Positions 43,345 through 52,128 of a DNA stretch of 64,000 nucleotides are shown piece by piece (the stretch's first letter is position 1; each line of letters begins with the position of its first letter). The translations under genes and the position numbers were made by a program. Origin of the DNA: Sagittula sp. P11 (GTDB lineage: Bacteria > Pseudomonadota > Alphaproteobacteria > Rhodobacterales > Rhodobacteraceae); NCBI RefSeq assembly GCF_002814095.1, contig NZ_CP021913.1, positions 1,798,001 through 1,862,000 of the forward strand. Reading direction: 5' to 3'. The notes below the pieces were generated by a model. That model was not told the origin of the DNA. It searched no databases and worked only from the letters and a program-made list of their open reading frames with translations.

Positions 43345-45630
43345 ATGACAACCTTGCCCACCAAGCAGGAGATCCTCGACTGGATTTCCGAGAACCCGGC
43401 CCTCACCGCCAAGCGCGACATCGCGAAGGCCTTCGGCATCAAGGGTGCCGCGCGCATCGACCTCAAGCGCCTGCTGAAGGAGCTTGAGTCCGACGGCCAT
43501 TTGGAGAAGCGGAAGAAGACCTACCGCGACCCGGACCGCCTGCCGCCCGTGACCGTCCTTCAGGTCAAGGCGCCCGACGCCAACGGCGACCTCTTTGCGC
43601 AGCCGCTGGAGTGGCACGGCGAGGGGGTGGAGCCGACCGTGCTGCTGGTCAGCCGCCCGGGCGATCCCGCGCTGGGGGAAGGCGACCGCATCCTCGCCCG
43701 CCTGCAGGTGGTGCACGAGGCCGACCACAACTACGAGGCGCGGCTGATCCGGCGGATCGGCGCATCGCCCCGCAAGGTCGTGGGGCTGTTCCGCAAGACC
43801 GCCGAAGGCGGCCGCATCCTGCCCATCGACAAGGGCAACGACAAGGAATGGATGGTCGCACCCGACGCCACGGGCGGCGCAAAGGACGGCGAACTGGTTG
43901 AGGCCGAGCAGGCCGGGCCGAAGGGCCGCATGGGTCTGCCCAAGGCGCGCATCACGCTGCGCCTTGGCGATCCGTCGGAACCCCGGGCGGTGTCCCTGAT
44001 CGCCATCCACCAGCACGGTATTCCCGACGACTTCCCGCAGGAGGTGCTGGACGAGGCCGATGCGATGAAGCCCGCCGGCCTGTCGGGTCGCGAGGATCTG
44101 CGCGATCTGCCGCTGATCACCATCGACCCGTCCGACGCGCGCGACCACGACGACGCCGTCTATGCGGTGGCCGACGAAGATCCGAAGAACGCGGGCGGCT
44201 TCCTGATCTGGGTGGCCATCGCCGATGTCGCCTACTACGTGCGCCCCGGCTCCGAGCTGGACCGGGAGGCGAAGAAGCGCGGCAACTCCTCGTACTTCCC
44301 GGACCGCGTCGTGCCGATGCTGCCGGACCGGCTGTCGGGCGACCTGTGTTCGCTGCACGAAGGGGTGCCGCGTGCGTGCATCGCGGTGCGCATGAAGATC
44401 GACGCAGAGGGCAACAAGCTGGGCCAGAAGTTCGTGCGCGGCCTGATGCGCTCGCCCGCGTCGCTGACCTACCAGGAGGTGCAGGCGGCCATCGACGGCG
44501 AACCGAACGACAAGACCGGCCCGCTGCTGGATGACGTGCTGAAACCGCTTTATGCCGCCTATGCCGCGCTGAAATCCGCGCGGGAACGGCGCCAGCCGCT
44601 CGACCTCGACCTCCCGGAACGCAAGGTGATGCTGAGCGAAGAAGGCAAGGTCACCTCTGTCGCCTTCACCGACCGGCTGGACGCGCACAAGCTGATCGAG
44701 GAGATGATGGTCCTGGCCAACGTCGCCGCCGCCGAGACGCTGAACGCCAAGGACATGCCGCTCCTGTTCCGGGTGCACGAGGAGCCGTCGCAGGACAAGC
44801 TGGAGTCGCTGCGCGACACCGCCGAATCCGCAGGGCTGACGCTGGCCAAGGGGCAGGTGCTGAAGACCCGCCACCTGAACCAGCTGCTGCACCAGGCCGC
44901 CGGCAAGGACGAGGCTGAGCTGATCAACATGGCGACCCTGCGCAGCATGACGCAGGCCTACTACAGCCCGAAGAACTTCGGTCACTTCGGCCTCGCGCTG
45001 CAGAACTACGCGCATTTCACCTCGCCCATCCGGCGCTATTCCGACCTGATCGTGCACCGCGCCCTGATCGCCGCGCACAAATGGGGCGACGACGGCCTGA
45101 CCGCGCAGGAGATCGAGCGGCTGGAACAGACCGCGCAGCACATCTCGGACACGGAGCGGCGGTCGATGATGGCGGAGCGGGACACCAACGACCGCTACCT
45201 CGCCGCCTATCTGTCCGACCGGCTGGGGGCTGAGTTCACCGGGCGCGTGTCCGGCATCGCCAAGTTCGGGATCTTCGTGAAGCTGGACGAGACCGGCGCC
45301 GACGGGCTGGTGCCGATCTCGACCCTCGGCAACGAGTACTTCCACTTCGACCGTGAGGCCGGGACGCTGATGGGCGCCGACACCGGGCGGGTGATCGCGC
45401 TCGGGATGCGGGCGAAGGTCAAGCTGGTGGAGGCCGCGCCGGTCACCGGCGGCATCGCCTTCGAGTTGCTGGAACTGGACGACGACGCCTACGAAAGCAG
45501 CGCGGGCGGCCGTTTCGGGCGTGGCGGTGCGCGGCGGGGCCGTTCCGGGCCGTCGCCGCGCCGCAAGCTCGCCAAGGCCAAGGCGCGCGACAAGAAGGTC
45601 AAGCGCAAGGTCACGCGGCAGCGGAAATAG
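43345..45630 (+). CDS. rnr: ribonuclease R
   Basis: A 761-residue 3'-5' exoribonuclease acting on structured RNA. Order: N-terminal winged-helix region (DIAKAFGIKGAARIDLKRLLKEL), cold-shock domains, RNB domain with TIDPSDARDHDDAVYAV (the Asp cluster that binds magnesium), WVAIADVAYYV and FTSPIRRYSDLIVHR, S1 domain at about 625-700 (EFTGRVSGIAKFGIFVKLDETGADGLV, in part), and a Lys/Arg-rich tail. The start at 43345 is the first that leads into the conserved N-terminus. Its last 20 bases overlap the convergent GST gene. Confidence 0.95.
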   Translation: MTTLPTKQEILDWISENPALTAKRDIAKAFGIKGAARIDLKRLLKELESDGHLEKRKKTYRDPDRLPPVTVLQVKAPDANGDLFAQPLEWHGEGVEPTVLLVSRPGDPALGEGDRILARLQVVHEADHNYEARLIRRIGASPRKVVGLFRKTAEGGRILPIDKGNDKEWMVAPDATGGAKDGELVEAEQAGPKGRMGLPKARITLRLGDPSEPRAVSLIAIHQHGIPDDFPQEVLDEADAMKPAGLSGREDLRDLPLITIDPSDARDHDDAVYAVADEDPKNAGGFLIWVAIADVAYYVRPGSELDREAKKRGNSSYFPDRVVPMLPDRLSGDLCSLHEGVPRACIAVRMKIDAEGNKLGQKFVRGLMRSPASLTYQEVQAAIDGEPNDKTGPLLDDVLKPLYAAYAALKSARERRQPLDLDLPERKVMLSEEGKVTSVAFTDRLDAHKLIEEMMVLANVAAAETLNAKDMPLLFRVHEEPSQDKLESLRDTAESAGLTLAKGQVLKTRHLNQLLHQAAGKDEAELINMATLRSMTQAYYSPKNFGHFGLALQNYAHFTSPIRRYSDLIVHRALIAAHKWGDDGLTAQEIERLEQTAQHISDTERRSMMAERDTNDRYLAAYLSDRLGAEFTGRVSGIAKFGIFVKLDETGADGLVPISTLGNEYFHFDREAGTLMGADTGRVIALGMRAKVKLVEAAPVTGGIAFELLELDDDAYESSAGGRFGRGGARRGRSGPSPRRKLAKAKARDKKVKRKVTRQRK

Positions 45631-46339
45631 GCGTCCTGAGCCGTTCCGGGTAAAGCTGCGCGCGGCCCCGGATCACGTAGGCCATCAGGCTGTCCCGCGC
45701 CCGCAGGCCCTGCCGCGCGGGTGTGTCGCCCGGCAGCTTGTCCAGCGCCGACAGCACCGGCACGACCGCGGCATCCGCCGCCGTGGGACGTCTGCCGAAC
45801 AGCCACGGCCCGTCGCCCAACCGCTGTTGCAGCACGTCGAGGTCGGCGGCCGTGGCCTGCGCCGCGTGTGCGTCGCTGAACCTGCCGATGCCCTGATTGC
45901 GCAGCGACTTGCGGATGCCCTTCCGCACCAACCCCGGCACCACGAGGCGCAGCGGTCTGGGCATGCCGCCGAAGACAGCCGGTTCCAGCACTGCCCAGCC
46001 GTCGTCGCGCACCCATCTGTCGTGCACCAGGAACAGGCGCAGGTGCTCTTCCACCATGCGGATGATCGCGTGCGCCTGCGCCCGCAGCCCCGCGTCGAGG
46101 CCGGGGAAGAGGTCGGCACCCTGGGCCTCCAGCCACGCGAGGATGAAGTTGCTGTCGGGCACCGGGCCGTCCGGCGTGCGCAGGATCGGCAATTTTCCGT
46201 AACCCGTGTCGGGGGGCATCGTCAGCCACTCCGGCTCCCACGGCCGACCGGAAAGTTCGAGCAGTATCATGGCCTTGAGGCAGAAGGGGCTCAGGCTCGG
46301 TTCACCGAAGCCGGCGGGGAAGGTCATCAGTTTCAGCAT
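45611..46339 (-). CDS. glutathione S-transferase family protein
   Basis: A 242-residue GST-like protein. The N-terminal thioredoxin-like domain is LKLMTFPAGFGEPSLSPFCLKAMILLELSG (in part) with KLPILRTPDGPVPDSNFILAWLE, matching the cis-Pro and the SNFI pocket; the C-terminal helical domain has GPWLFGRRPTAADAAVVPVLSAL. It looks like the Tom37/FAXC-like subgroup in which the catalytic residue is not obvious. The WYL regulator gene starts 87 bases away in the opposite direction, an arrangement that suggests control of this gene. Confidence 0.85.
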   Translation of the reverse strand: MLKLMTFPAGFGEPSLSPFCLKAMILLELSGRPWEPEWLTMPPDTGYGKLPILRTPDGPVPDSNFILAWLEAQGADLFPGLDAGLRAQAHAIIRMVEEHLRLFLVHDRWVRDDGWAVLEPAVFGGMPRPLRLVVPGLVRKGIRKSLRNQGIGRFSDAHAAQATAADLDVLQQRLGDGPWLFGRRPTAADAAVVPVLSALDKLPGDTPARQGLRARDSLMAYVIRGRAQLYPERLRTPISAAA

Positions 46340-46426
46340 CGGGTTACCCGTTTCAGTTGCGTGTCCGGTCAACGCTATGGCAGGCTCATGTCAGTTTCTG
46401 ACAACTGCCTGACGCATTGTTCCGAC

Positions 46427-47185
46427 ATGTCCCGCACCCATCGCCTGTTCCAGTTGATGTCCGCCCTGCGCCGCCTGCCGTCGCCGGTCACCGCCGCACG
46501 CCTGGCGGAGGAAACGGGTGTCTCTCCCCGGACGCTCTATCGCGACATCGACACGCTGCGCGAACTGGGGGCAGTGATCGACGGCGAGGCGGGGTTCGGC
46601 TACCGGCTGATCGAGGACGCGCACCTGCCGCCCCTGGGCTTCGACGACGAGGAACTGGAGGCGCTGATCCTCGGGTTGCGGGAGGTCGCCGCCGTCGCTG
46701 ACCCGGCGCTGGCGGAGTCGGCGGAATCGGCCCTGGCCAAGCTGCGCGCGCGCCTGCCCGAGCGGCAGGCACACCGCCTGCGCCATGCGGTGCTGAACGC
46801 CCACAGATTCGCCCCGCCGCCCCGCCCGACCATCGACGCGCGCGCGCTGCGCCGCGCCTGCTGGGACGAAGAGCAGGTGTCCTTCGACTACACCGACAAG
46901 AACGGTGCCCCGACCCGGCGCGAAGTGAAGCCCTTGGCCGTCATGCTTTTCGACAACAGCCACTGTCTGCTCGCATGGTGTTGTCTTCGCAGGGATTTTC
47001 GCGCCTTCCGGCTGGACCGGATGCTGGATCTGCAACGGACGGGGCGGTCGTTCCGGCCCGAAAGAGTGCCCCTTTTGCGCGACTACAACGACACGGCTGA
47101 CGCGAGGATTCGCGCATCTTCGGGATGGGACCTTCGCAAGTCACCCGATCCGGGTTACAGTTGCGACAAAACAAACGAGCGGTAG
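46427..47185 (+). CDS. YafY-type HTH/WYL transcriptional regulator
   Basis: A 252-residue regulator. The N-terminal HTH_11 domain starts SRTHRLFQLMSALRR with TAARLAEETGVSPRTLYRDIDTLRELGA, in two parts, and runs into a WYL-type domain (about 140-235: ISFDYTDK-like VSFDYTDKNG, REVKPLAVMLFDNSHCLLAWC, FRAFRLDRM). This is the YafY group often found beside small enzyme genes; here the divergent GST-like gene is the likely target. ATG 46388 is an alternative upstream start. Confidence 0.9.
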   Translation: MSRTHRLFQLMSALRRLPSPVTAARLAEETGVSPRTLYRDIDTLRELGAVIDGEAGFGYRLIEDAHLPPLGFDDEELEALILGLREVAAVADPALAESAESALAKLRARLPERQAHRLRHAVLNAHRFAPPPRPTIDARALRRACWDEEQVSFDYTDKNGAPTRREVKPLAVMLFDNSHCLLAWCCLRRDFRAFRLDRMLDLQRTGRSFRPERVPLLRDYNDTADARIRASSGWDLRKSPDPGYSCDKTNER

Positions 47186-47193
47186 ACAATCAG

Positions 47194-48594
47194 ATGTTCA
47201 GGATGGCCTGTATCGGGCTGGGGATCGCAATCCTCGGCACTGGTCCCGTGTACGCGGAGACTCTCCAGACGTCGCTGCGCCCCAAGGCGCGCGGCACCCT
47301 TGTCGTGAGCCACGTCGAAGAGGTGGTCAGCCGGGCCAGTGGCCTTGGCGACAGCCTGCGCGACACCTTGCTGGCGCCCAGACGGTCCACCCGCCCGGCC
47401 ATCCGCCCGGCGGCCCTGAAACCGCGCAGCGCCGCGGTGGCCGTCGCCCCTGTCACCACCCAAAGCGTGAGCCCCGCCAAGGCCGCCGCCTTTGCCCGCT
47501 GGATCGACGGGTTCCGCCCCCGCGCCCTGTCGCAGGGCGTCAGCGCACGGACATTCGACGCGGCGTTCCGTGGTGTGACCTTCGACCCGAAGGTAGTGGA
47601 GCGCGACTCCTCTCAGGCGGAGTTCGCCAAGGGCATCTGGGACTACCTCGACAGCGCCGCCTCCGACTCGCGTGTGAACAACGGTCGGTCCGCACTGGCC
47701 CAGCACCGTGCCCTGCTCGACCGGATCGAGGCGCACTACGGTGTCGACAAGGAGATCGTGCTGGCCGTCTGGGGCATGGAAACCGCCTACGGCAGCTATC
47801 GCGGCTCCAACCATATCATCCAGTCCATGGCGAGCCTTGCCTTCGACGGGCGGCGGCGGTCGTTCTTCGAGACCCAGCTTGTCGCCGCCCTGCAGATCCT
47901 CGAACAGGGCGACACCACGCCCGACCGGATGACCGGGTCATGGGCCGGGGCGATGGGGCACACGCAGTTCATGCCCACGTCCTTCCAGTCGCTCGCAGTG
48001 GATTTCACCGGCGACGGGCGCCGGGACATCTGGGGCGACGATCCGTCCGACGCGCTGGCCTCCACCGCCAACTACCTGAAAAAGAACGGCTGGATCGCCG
48101 GTCAGCCGTGGGGCGCCGAAGTCGTGCTGCCGCGCGGGTTCGATTACGATCAGGTCAACGTGGAGCGCATGCCCTCCGCCTGGGCGCGGCTTGGGGTCAT
48201 GGGCACCGATGGCAAGCCGGTCCCCGATTACGGCGCGGCGACGATCCTTCTGCCTGCAGGGCACAAGGGCGCGGCCTTCCTCGTCTTCAAGAACTTCCGC
48301 GTGATCAAGCGCTACAACGCCGCCGACGCCTACGCGATGGGGGTCGGCCACCTTGCCGACCGCATCATGGGCGGCGAGAAGTTTCAGGGCTCGTGGCCCC
48401 GCGACGACCGCCCGCTGACCAGTACCGAGCGCAAGGAGCTTCAGACCCGGCTGACGCAGGCCGGGTATGACACTCAGGGCGTGGACGGGCGCATCGGGCC
48501 GATGACGTTGCAGGCGATCCGCGGCTACCAGCGCCGCGCCGGACTTGTGCCGGACGGCTACGCCTCCATGGAACTTCTGAAGAAACTGCGCTGA
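47194..48594 (+). CDS. lytic murein transglycosylase with peptidoglycan-binding domain
   Basis: A 466-residue MltB-family enzyme. A signal peptide (MACIGLGIAILGTGPVYAE) is followed by a low-complexity Ala/Arg/Pro linker, the SLT_2 catalytic domain (about 105-400; catalytic Glu in VWGMETAYGSYRGSN, plus GSWAGAMGHTQFMPTSF and GDGRRDIWGDDPSDALASTANYL in part), and a C-terminal PG_binding_1 repeat (LTQAGYDTQGVDGRIGPMTLQAIR). It cleaves the glycan backbone of peptidoglycan with formation of 1,6-anhydro ends. The gene starts nine bases after the WYL regulator. Confidence 0.92.
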   Translation: MFRMACIGLGIAILGTGPVYAETLQTSLRPKARGTLVVSHVEEVVSRASGLGDSLRDTLLAPRRSTRPAIRPAALKPRSAAVAVAPVTTQSVSPAKAAAFARWIDGFRPRALSQGVSARTFDAAFRGVTFDPKVVERDSSQAEFAKGIWDYLDSAASDSRVNNGRSALAQHRALLDRIEAHYGVDKEIVLAVWGMETAYGSYRGSNHIIQSMASLAFDGRRRSFFETQLVAALQILEQGDTTPDRMTGSWAGAMGHTQFMPTSFQSLAVDFTGDGRRDIWGDDPSDALASTANYLKKNGWIAGQPWGAEVVLPRGFDYDQVNVERMPSAWARLGVMGTDGKPVPDYGAATILLPAGHKGAAFLVFKNFRVIKRYNAADAYAMGVGHLADRIMGGEKFQGSWPRDDRPLTSTERKELQTRLTQAGYDTQGVDGRIGPMTLQAIRGYQRRAGLVPDGYASMELLKKLR

Positions 48595-48631
48595 GGGACG
48601 GGGCCGCGGCCCCCTCCGCCATCAGCAGGGA

Positions 48632-49117
48632 TCAGGGCAGGCCCTGCTCCGCACACGGGCCGTTGCGGAAACACGTGGTGATGCGGTCGAGATCCTCGCG
48701 CGACGGATTGGCAAACAGCCGCGTGCCGCAGGGATCGGCAAAGGCGACATGCCGGTTCGGTTCGCGCTTGAGGAAAACGAGGTACTCCTGACCGCTTTGC
48801 GGCTGCGCGCACCAAGGGCCGTAGCACTGGACGATCAGCGTGACATTGCCCTGGAACGGCTTGGTGAACCCGTCGCTGTCGAGGGTCTTGCCCACAAGCT
48901 GCGCGCGGATCGGCGTTTCCGGCGGCGCGGCGTTCGGGTCGGACTGCGGCGCCTCGGGCAGCTGGCTTTCGTCGAAATCCAGCCGTCCCACCGCTGCGCC
49001 CCAGCGGTCAGGGGAGGCGTCGACCTCCTTGTAGGTGCGCACCACGTCAGGCTTGAGGCAGGACAGCGCCTGCGCCTGAGTCGCACAGAGGGCAAGAGCT
49101 ACGGCCAGCCAGCGCAT
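48632..49117 (-). CDS. secreted cysteine-rich hypothetical protein
   Basis: A 161-residue protein with a signal peptide ([18 protein letters not shown]) and then six cysteines, including CYGPWCAQP and TCFRNGPCAEQGLP, likely in disulfides in the periplasm. A GTG three bases upstream is the alternative start; either way it overlaps the rppH stop. The middle part (FQGNVTLIVQCYGPWC) is consistent with a small beta-rich fold. Function unknown. Confidence 0.7.
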   Translation of the reverse strand: MRWLAVALALCATQAQALSCLKPDVVRTYKEVDASPDRWGAAVGRLDFDESQLPEAPQSDPNAAPPETPIRAQLVGKTLDSDGFTKPFQGNVTLIVQCYGPWCAQPQSGQEYLVFLKREPNRHVAFADPCGTRLFANPSREDLDRITTCFRNGPCAEQGLP

Positions 49118-49626
49118 CACAGACGGTCCCTGAAGGCAGCGATGACCCTTTCGTAGACCGGCCGCTTGAACGGCACGATCTGGGCCACGACCTCCTCAGC
49201 GGGCAGCCAGCACCATTCGGAGAACTCCTGGTGGTCGTCTGCGTCCAGCCGGATCTGGTCGTCGGTACCGTGGAAGCGCAACAGGAACCACTTCTGCTCC
49301 TGCCCCTTGTAGCGGCCCTTCCAGATGCGCGGCACGATGTCGTGCGGCAGGTCGTAGGCGATCCAGCCCTCCGTCTCTGCCTCTACCGTCACGAGATCCG
49401 GCGTCACGCCCGTCTCTTCGGTCAACTCGCGAAGCGCGGCGGCGCGCGGGTCCTCGCCCTTGTCGATCCCGCCCTGCGGCATCTGCCAGGCGGGTTCCTC
49501 GCTGTCGAAGCGCTGACCGACAAAGGCATGGCCGTCCGCATTCACGAGCATCACGCCGACGTTGCGGCGGTAGGGCAGCCTGGCGATCTCTTCGGGCGTC
49601 ATGGCGGGTGTCTTGGTTATTTGCAT
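49117..49626 (-). CDS. rppH: RNA pyrophosphohydrolase (Nudix)
   Basis: A 169-residue Nudix enzyme that removes pyrophosphate from mRNA 5' ends and so starts RNA decay. The Nudix box is [22 protein letters not shown], read here as [42 protein letters not shown] and WQMPQG precede it and [17 protein letters not shown] follows, all as in Rpp[17 protein letters not shown] starting at 49602 is an alternative N-terminus. A terminator separates it from ctpA upstream, so it may have its own promoter. Confidence 0.94.
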   Translation of the reverse strand: MQITKTPAMTPEEIARLPYRRNVGVMLVNADGHAFVGQRFDSEEPAWQMPQGGIDKGEDPRAAALRELTEETGVTPDLVTVEAETEGWIAYDLPHDIVPRIWKGRYKGQEQKWFLLRFHGTDDQIRLDADDHQEFSEWCWLPAEEVVAQIVPFKRPVYERVIAAFRDRL

Positions 49627-49638
49627 GGTCGTCGTGAA

Positions 49639-49663
49639 AAGGGCGGGATCCGATCCCGCCCTT
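49639..49663 (-). terminator. ctpA terminator
   Basis: An eleven-base-pair stem AAGGGCGGGAT / ATCCCGCCCTT with loop CCG, followed by TTTTC on the minus strand, nine bases past the ctpA stop. Confidence 0.85.
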
Positions 49664-49671
49664 GTCCCTTC

Positions 49672-51015
49672 TTATTGATCGGTGGGCGCCAGCTTCGACA
49701 GGCCCTTCAGGATGTCGATGGCATAGGCGAGCTGGTAGTCGTCCTCGCGCAGTTTCGCGGCGGCCTCCGCCTTGGCGCGGTCCTCCTCGATCTGCTGGAT
49801 CTCTTCCTCCGTCAGGGAGTCGTTGTCGAGACGGCCACGCAGGTCGGCCTCGGAGCGGGAGAAGACATTGGTTGCCTCTTCGTCCTCCTCCGTGGCGTCG
49901 GGTTCGCGGCGCGGCTGTTCGACCACGATGTCCGGCGACACGCCCAGTGCCTGGATCGAGCGGCCGGACGGTGTGTAGTAGCGCGCCGTGGTCAGGCGCA
50001 TCGCACCGTCGCCCCGAAGCGGCATGACCGTCTGGACGGAACCCTTGCCGAAGGACTTCGTGCCCACGACGATGGCGCGGTGGTGGTCCTGCAGGGCGCC
50101 GGCGACGATCTCGGACGCGGAGGCGGAACCGCCGTTGATCAGCACCACCAGCGGCTTGCCTTCGGCAAGGTCGCCCGGGGTGGCGTTGTAACGGTCGCCA
50201 TCGGCCGGATCGCGGCCACGGGTCGACACGATCTCGCCCTTCTCCAGGAAGGCGTCAGAGACGCGGATCGCCTGTGTCAGCAGGCCGCCCGGGTTGTTGC
50301 GCAGGTCGAGGACGACGCCGTTGACGTTGTCCATGCCGCCCAGCGTCTCCACCTGTTCGGCAAGGCCCTCGGCGAGGTTCGGGTAGGTCTGGTCGTTGAA
50401 GGTGGTCACGCGCAGCACGACCGTGTCGCTTTCGGTGCGGGCGCGGACGGCGGTCAGCTTGATGGTGTCGCGGATGATCGAAACGTCGAAGGGCTCTTCC
50501 TCGCCTTCGCGGACCACGGTGATCACGATCTCGGAGCCGACCGGTCCGCGCATCAGGTCCACCGCCTGGTCGAGCGTCAGGCCCAGCACGCTTTCGCCGT
50601 CGACGTGGGTGATGAAGTCACCGGCCTCGATGCCCGCTTCCATCGCCGGGGTGCCGTCGATCGGGGACACGACCTTCACGAAACCCTCTTCCTGCGTGAC
50701 CTCGATGCCGAGGCCGCCGAACTCGCCGCGGGTCTGGACGCGCATGTCCGCGGCATCGTCGGGCGGCAGGTAGCTGCTGTGGGGATCGAGCGAGGTCAAC
50801 ATGCCGTTGATCGCCGCCTCGATCAGCTCGGAGGGTTCGACCTCCTCCACGTATTGCGCGCGGATGCGTTCGAAGATGTCGCCAAAGAGGTCGAGCTGCT
50901 CATAGACGGTGGCGGATTTGCCTTGTTCCTGCGCCACCAGCGGGCCGACGAACTGCGTCGTCGCGACCACGGAGGCCAGGGTGCCCGCCACTGCGGCCAT
51001 CACGAATTTCTGCAT
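49672..51015 (-). CDS. ctpA: carboxy-terminal processing peptidase (S41)
   Basis: A 447-residue S41A serine protease with an N-terminal membrane/signal segment (VMAAVAGTLASVVATTQFVG). A PDZ domain (about 95-165, FGGLGIEVTQEEGFVKVVSP) precedes the catalytic part: VVLDLRNNPGGLLTQAIRV, LVVLINGGSASASEIVAGAL with the nucleophile Ser, and GTKSFGKGSVQTVMPL with the Lys base. The acidic C-terminal tail (DATEEDEEATN) is common in this group. Such proteases cleave periplasmic proteins involved in the cell wall. It lies just after envC in one operon. Confidence 0.94.
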   Translation of the reverse strand: MQKFVMAAVAGTLASVVATTQFVGPLVAQEQGKSATVYEQLDLFGDIFERIRAQYVEEVEPSELIEAAINGMLTSLDPHSSYLPPDDAADMRVQTRGEFGGLGIEVTQEEGFVKVVSPIDGTPAMEAGIEAGDFITHVDGESVLGLTLDQAVDLMRGPVGSEIVITVVREGEEEPFDVSIIRDTIKLTAVRARTESDTVVLRVTTFNDQTYPNLAEGLAEQVETLGGMDNVNGVVLDLRNNPGGLLTQAIRVSDAFLEKGEIVSTRGRDPADGDRYNATPGDLAEGKPLVVLINGGSASASEIVAGALQDHHRAIVVGTKSFGKGSVQTVMPLRGDGAMRLTTARYYTPSGRSIQALGVSPDIVVEQPRREPDATEEDEEATNVFSRSEADLRGRLDNDSLTEEEIQQIEEDRAKAEAAAKLREDDYQLAYAIDILKGLSKLAPTDQ

Positions 51016-51018
51016 ATC

Positions 51019-52128
51019 TCATCCCTTGTCGATTGCGAACCACAGCTGTGGATCATTGGGCGCGTCGCCCTCTCTGACCTCTATATAGAGCGTTTCCGTA
51101 CGCCCTGCGCCAGCCCCTTCACCGGGAGTTGACGCATTTGTGGCCCCACCCATGAGGCCGATCGGACTGCCCGCTGGCAGCACCTCTCCTATCTCGCCGT
51201 AGACGAGGTCCAACCCGGCGAAAACAAAGAGAATATCGGGTGACGGCTCGAGGATCGTCACCAGACCGTAGTCCAGCAACGGGCCGTTGTAGCGGATCGT
51301 GGCGGCGGTCGGCGTGGTCACAAGCGCGCCGGGACGGGTGGCGATCAGGATGCCCGGACGGGTCACTCCGGCGGCGTCCGGATCGCCCGCCTCGCGCAGC
51401 AGCGTGCCCCTCACGGGCAGCGGAAGGGTGCCGCGCAGGTCCTCGATATCCGGGAGCGGAGCGCCCTCTTCCTCCCCCTCCGCGATCTGGCTGAGACCGG
51501 AGGCGAACCCCTGCAGCGTCTCGGTGGCGGAGATCAGGATGGCGGTGCGCACCGGGTCCTCGGTGAAGCGCTTGGGCAGATCGGTGCGGTCGGCGATGGC
51601 CTGGCTGAGGTCGGTGCGCGCTTCCTGTACACCTTTCAGCCCTTCGGCCAGCGTGTGTGCCGCGTTCTGCTGAAGATCGCGCAGGGCGGTGACCTCTTCG
51701 AGATCGGCGCGCAGGTCGGCGGCCTGCGCGGCCAGCCCCGGCGTCACTGCGGCGACCAGCATGCCCGACCGCGCGGTTCCTAAGGGCCCCATCGGATGCA
51801 ACAGAGCACCCGGCGAGGCCCGCCCGCCCATCGCGGTAAGTACACCCAGCAGCTGGGAAATTTCCTGGTTCTGCGCCTCAAGCTTGCGCTCCAGCTCGGT
51901 CTGGCGGATGGCGGCGGCGCGCAGCCCTTCGCGCATCGCGGCCAGCCCGTCCTCGTAGGCACGGATGGTGTCGGTCAGGGCAGAGACCCGGTCCTGCGCG
52001 TCCTCGGCCCGGTCGAGCTGGACGGAGGCCGCCTCCAGCGCCTCTGCCGCGCGGCGCGCATCCTCGCCCGCGTCCTGCGCGGCAAGCGGCGTGGCGGCCA
52101 GGGTCAGAAGGAGCGCGAGGCGTTTCAC
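51019..52128 (-). CDS. envC: EnvC-like murein hydrolase activator
   Basis: A 369-residue periplasmic protein with a signal peptide (MKRLALLLTLAATPLAAQ), a long coiled coil (about 20-115, 150-190) and a C-terminal LytM-like domain (about 255-365). The zinc ligands of active M23 peptidases are missing: the H-x-H strand pair is replaced by LLDYGLVTILEP and LFVFAGLDLV. In EnvC and NlpD this loss marks activators of amidases during cell division, which is the likely role here. Overlaps gpmI by four bases and precedes ctpA by three. Confidence 0.85.
   Translation of the reverse strand: MKRLALLLTLAATPLAAQDAGEDARRAAEALEAASVQLDRAEDAQDRVSALTDTIRAYEDGLAAMREGLRAAAIRQTELERKLEAQNQEISQLLGVLTAMGGRASPGALLHPMGPLGTARSGMLVAAVTPGLAAQAADLRADLEEVTALRDLQQNAAHTLAEGLKGVQEARTDLSQAIADRTDLPKRFTEDPVRTAILISATETLQGFASGLSQIAEGEEEGAPLPDIEDLRGTLPLPVRGTLLREAGDPDAAGVTRPGILIATRPGALVTTPTAATIRYNGPLLDYGLVTILEPSPDILFVFAGLDLVYGEIGEVLPAGSPIGLMGGATNASTPGEGAGAGRTETLYIEVREGDAPNDPQLWFAIDKG

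Noticed and set aside
43234-45345. A 703-codon minus-strand reading across rnr
   Set aside because: Antisense shadow; ribonuclease R motifs occupy the plus strand throughout.
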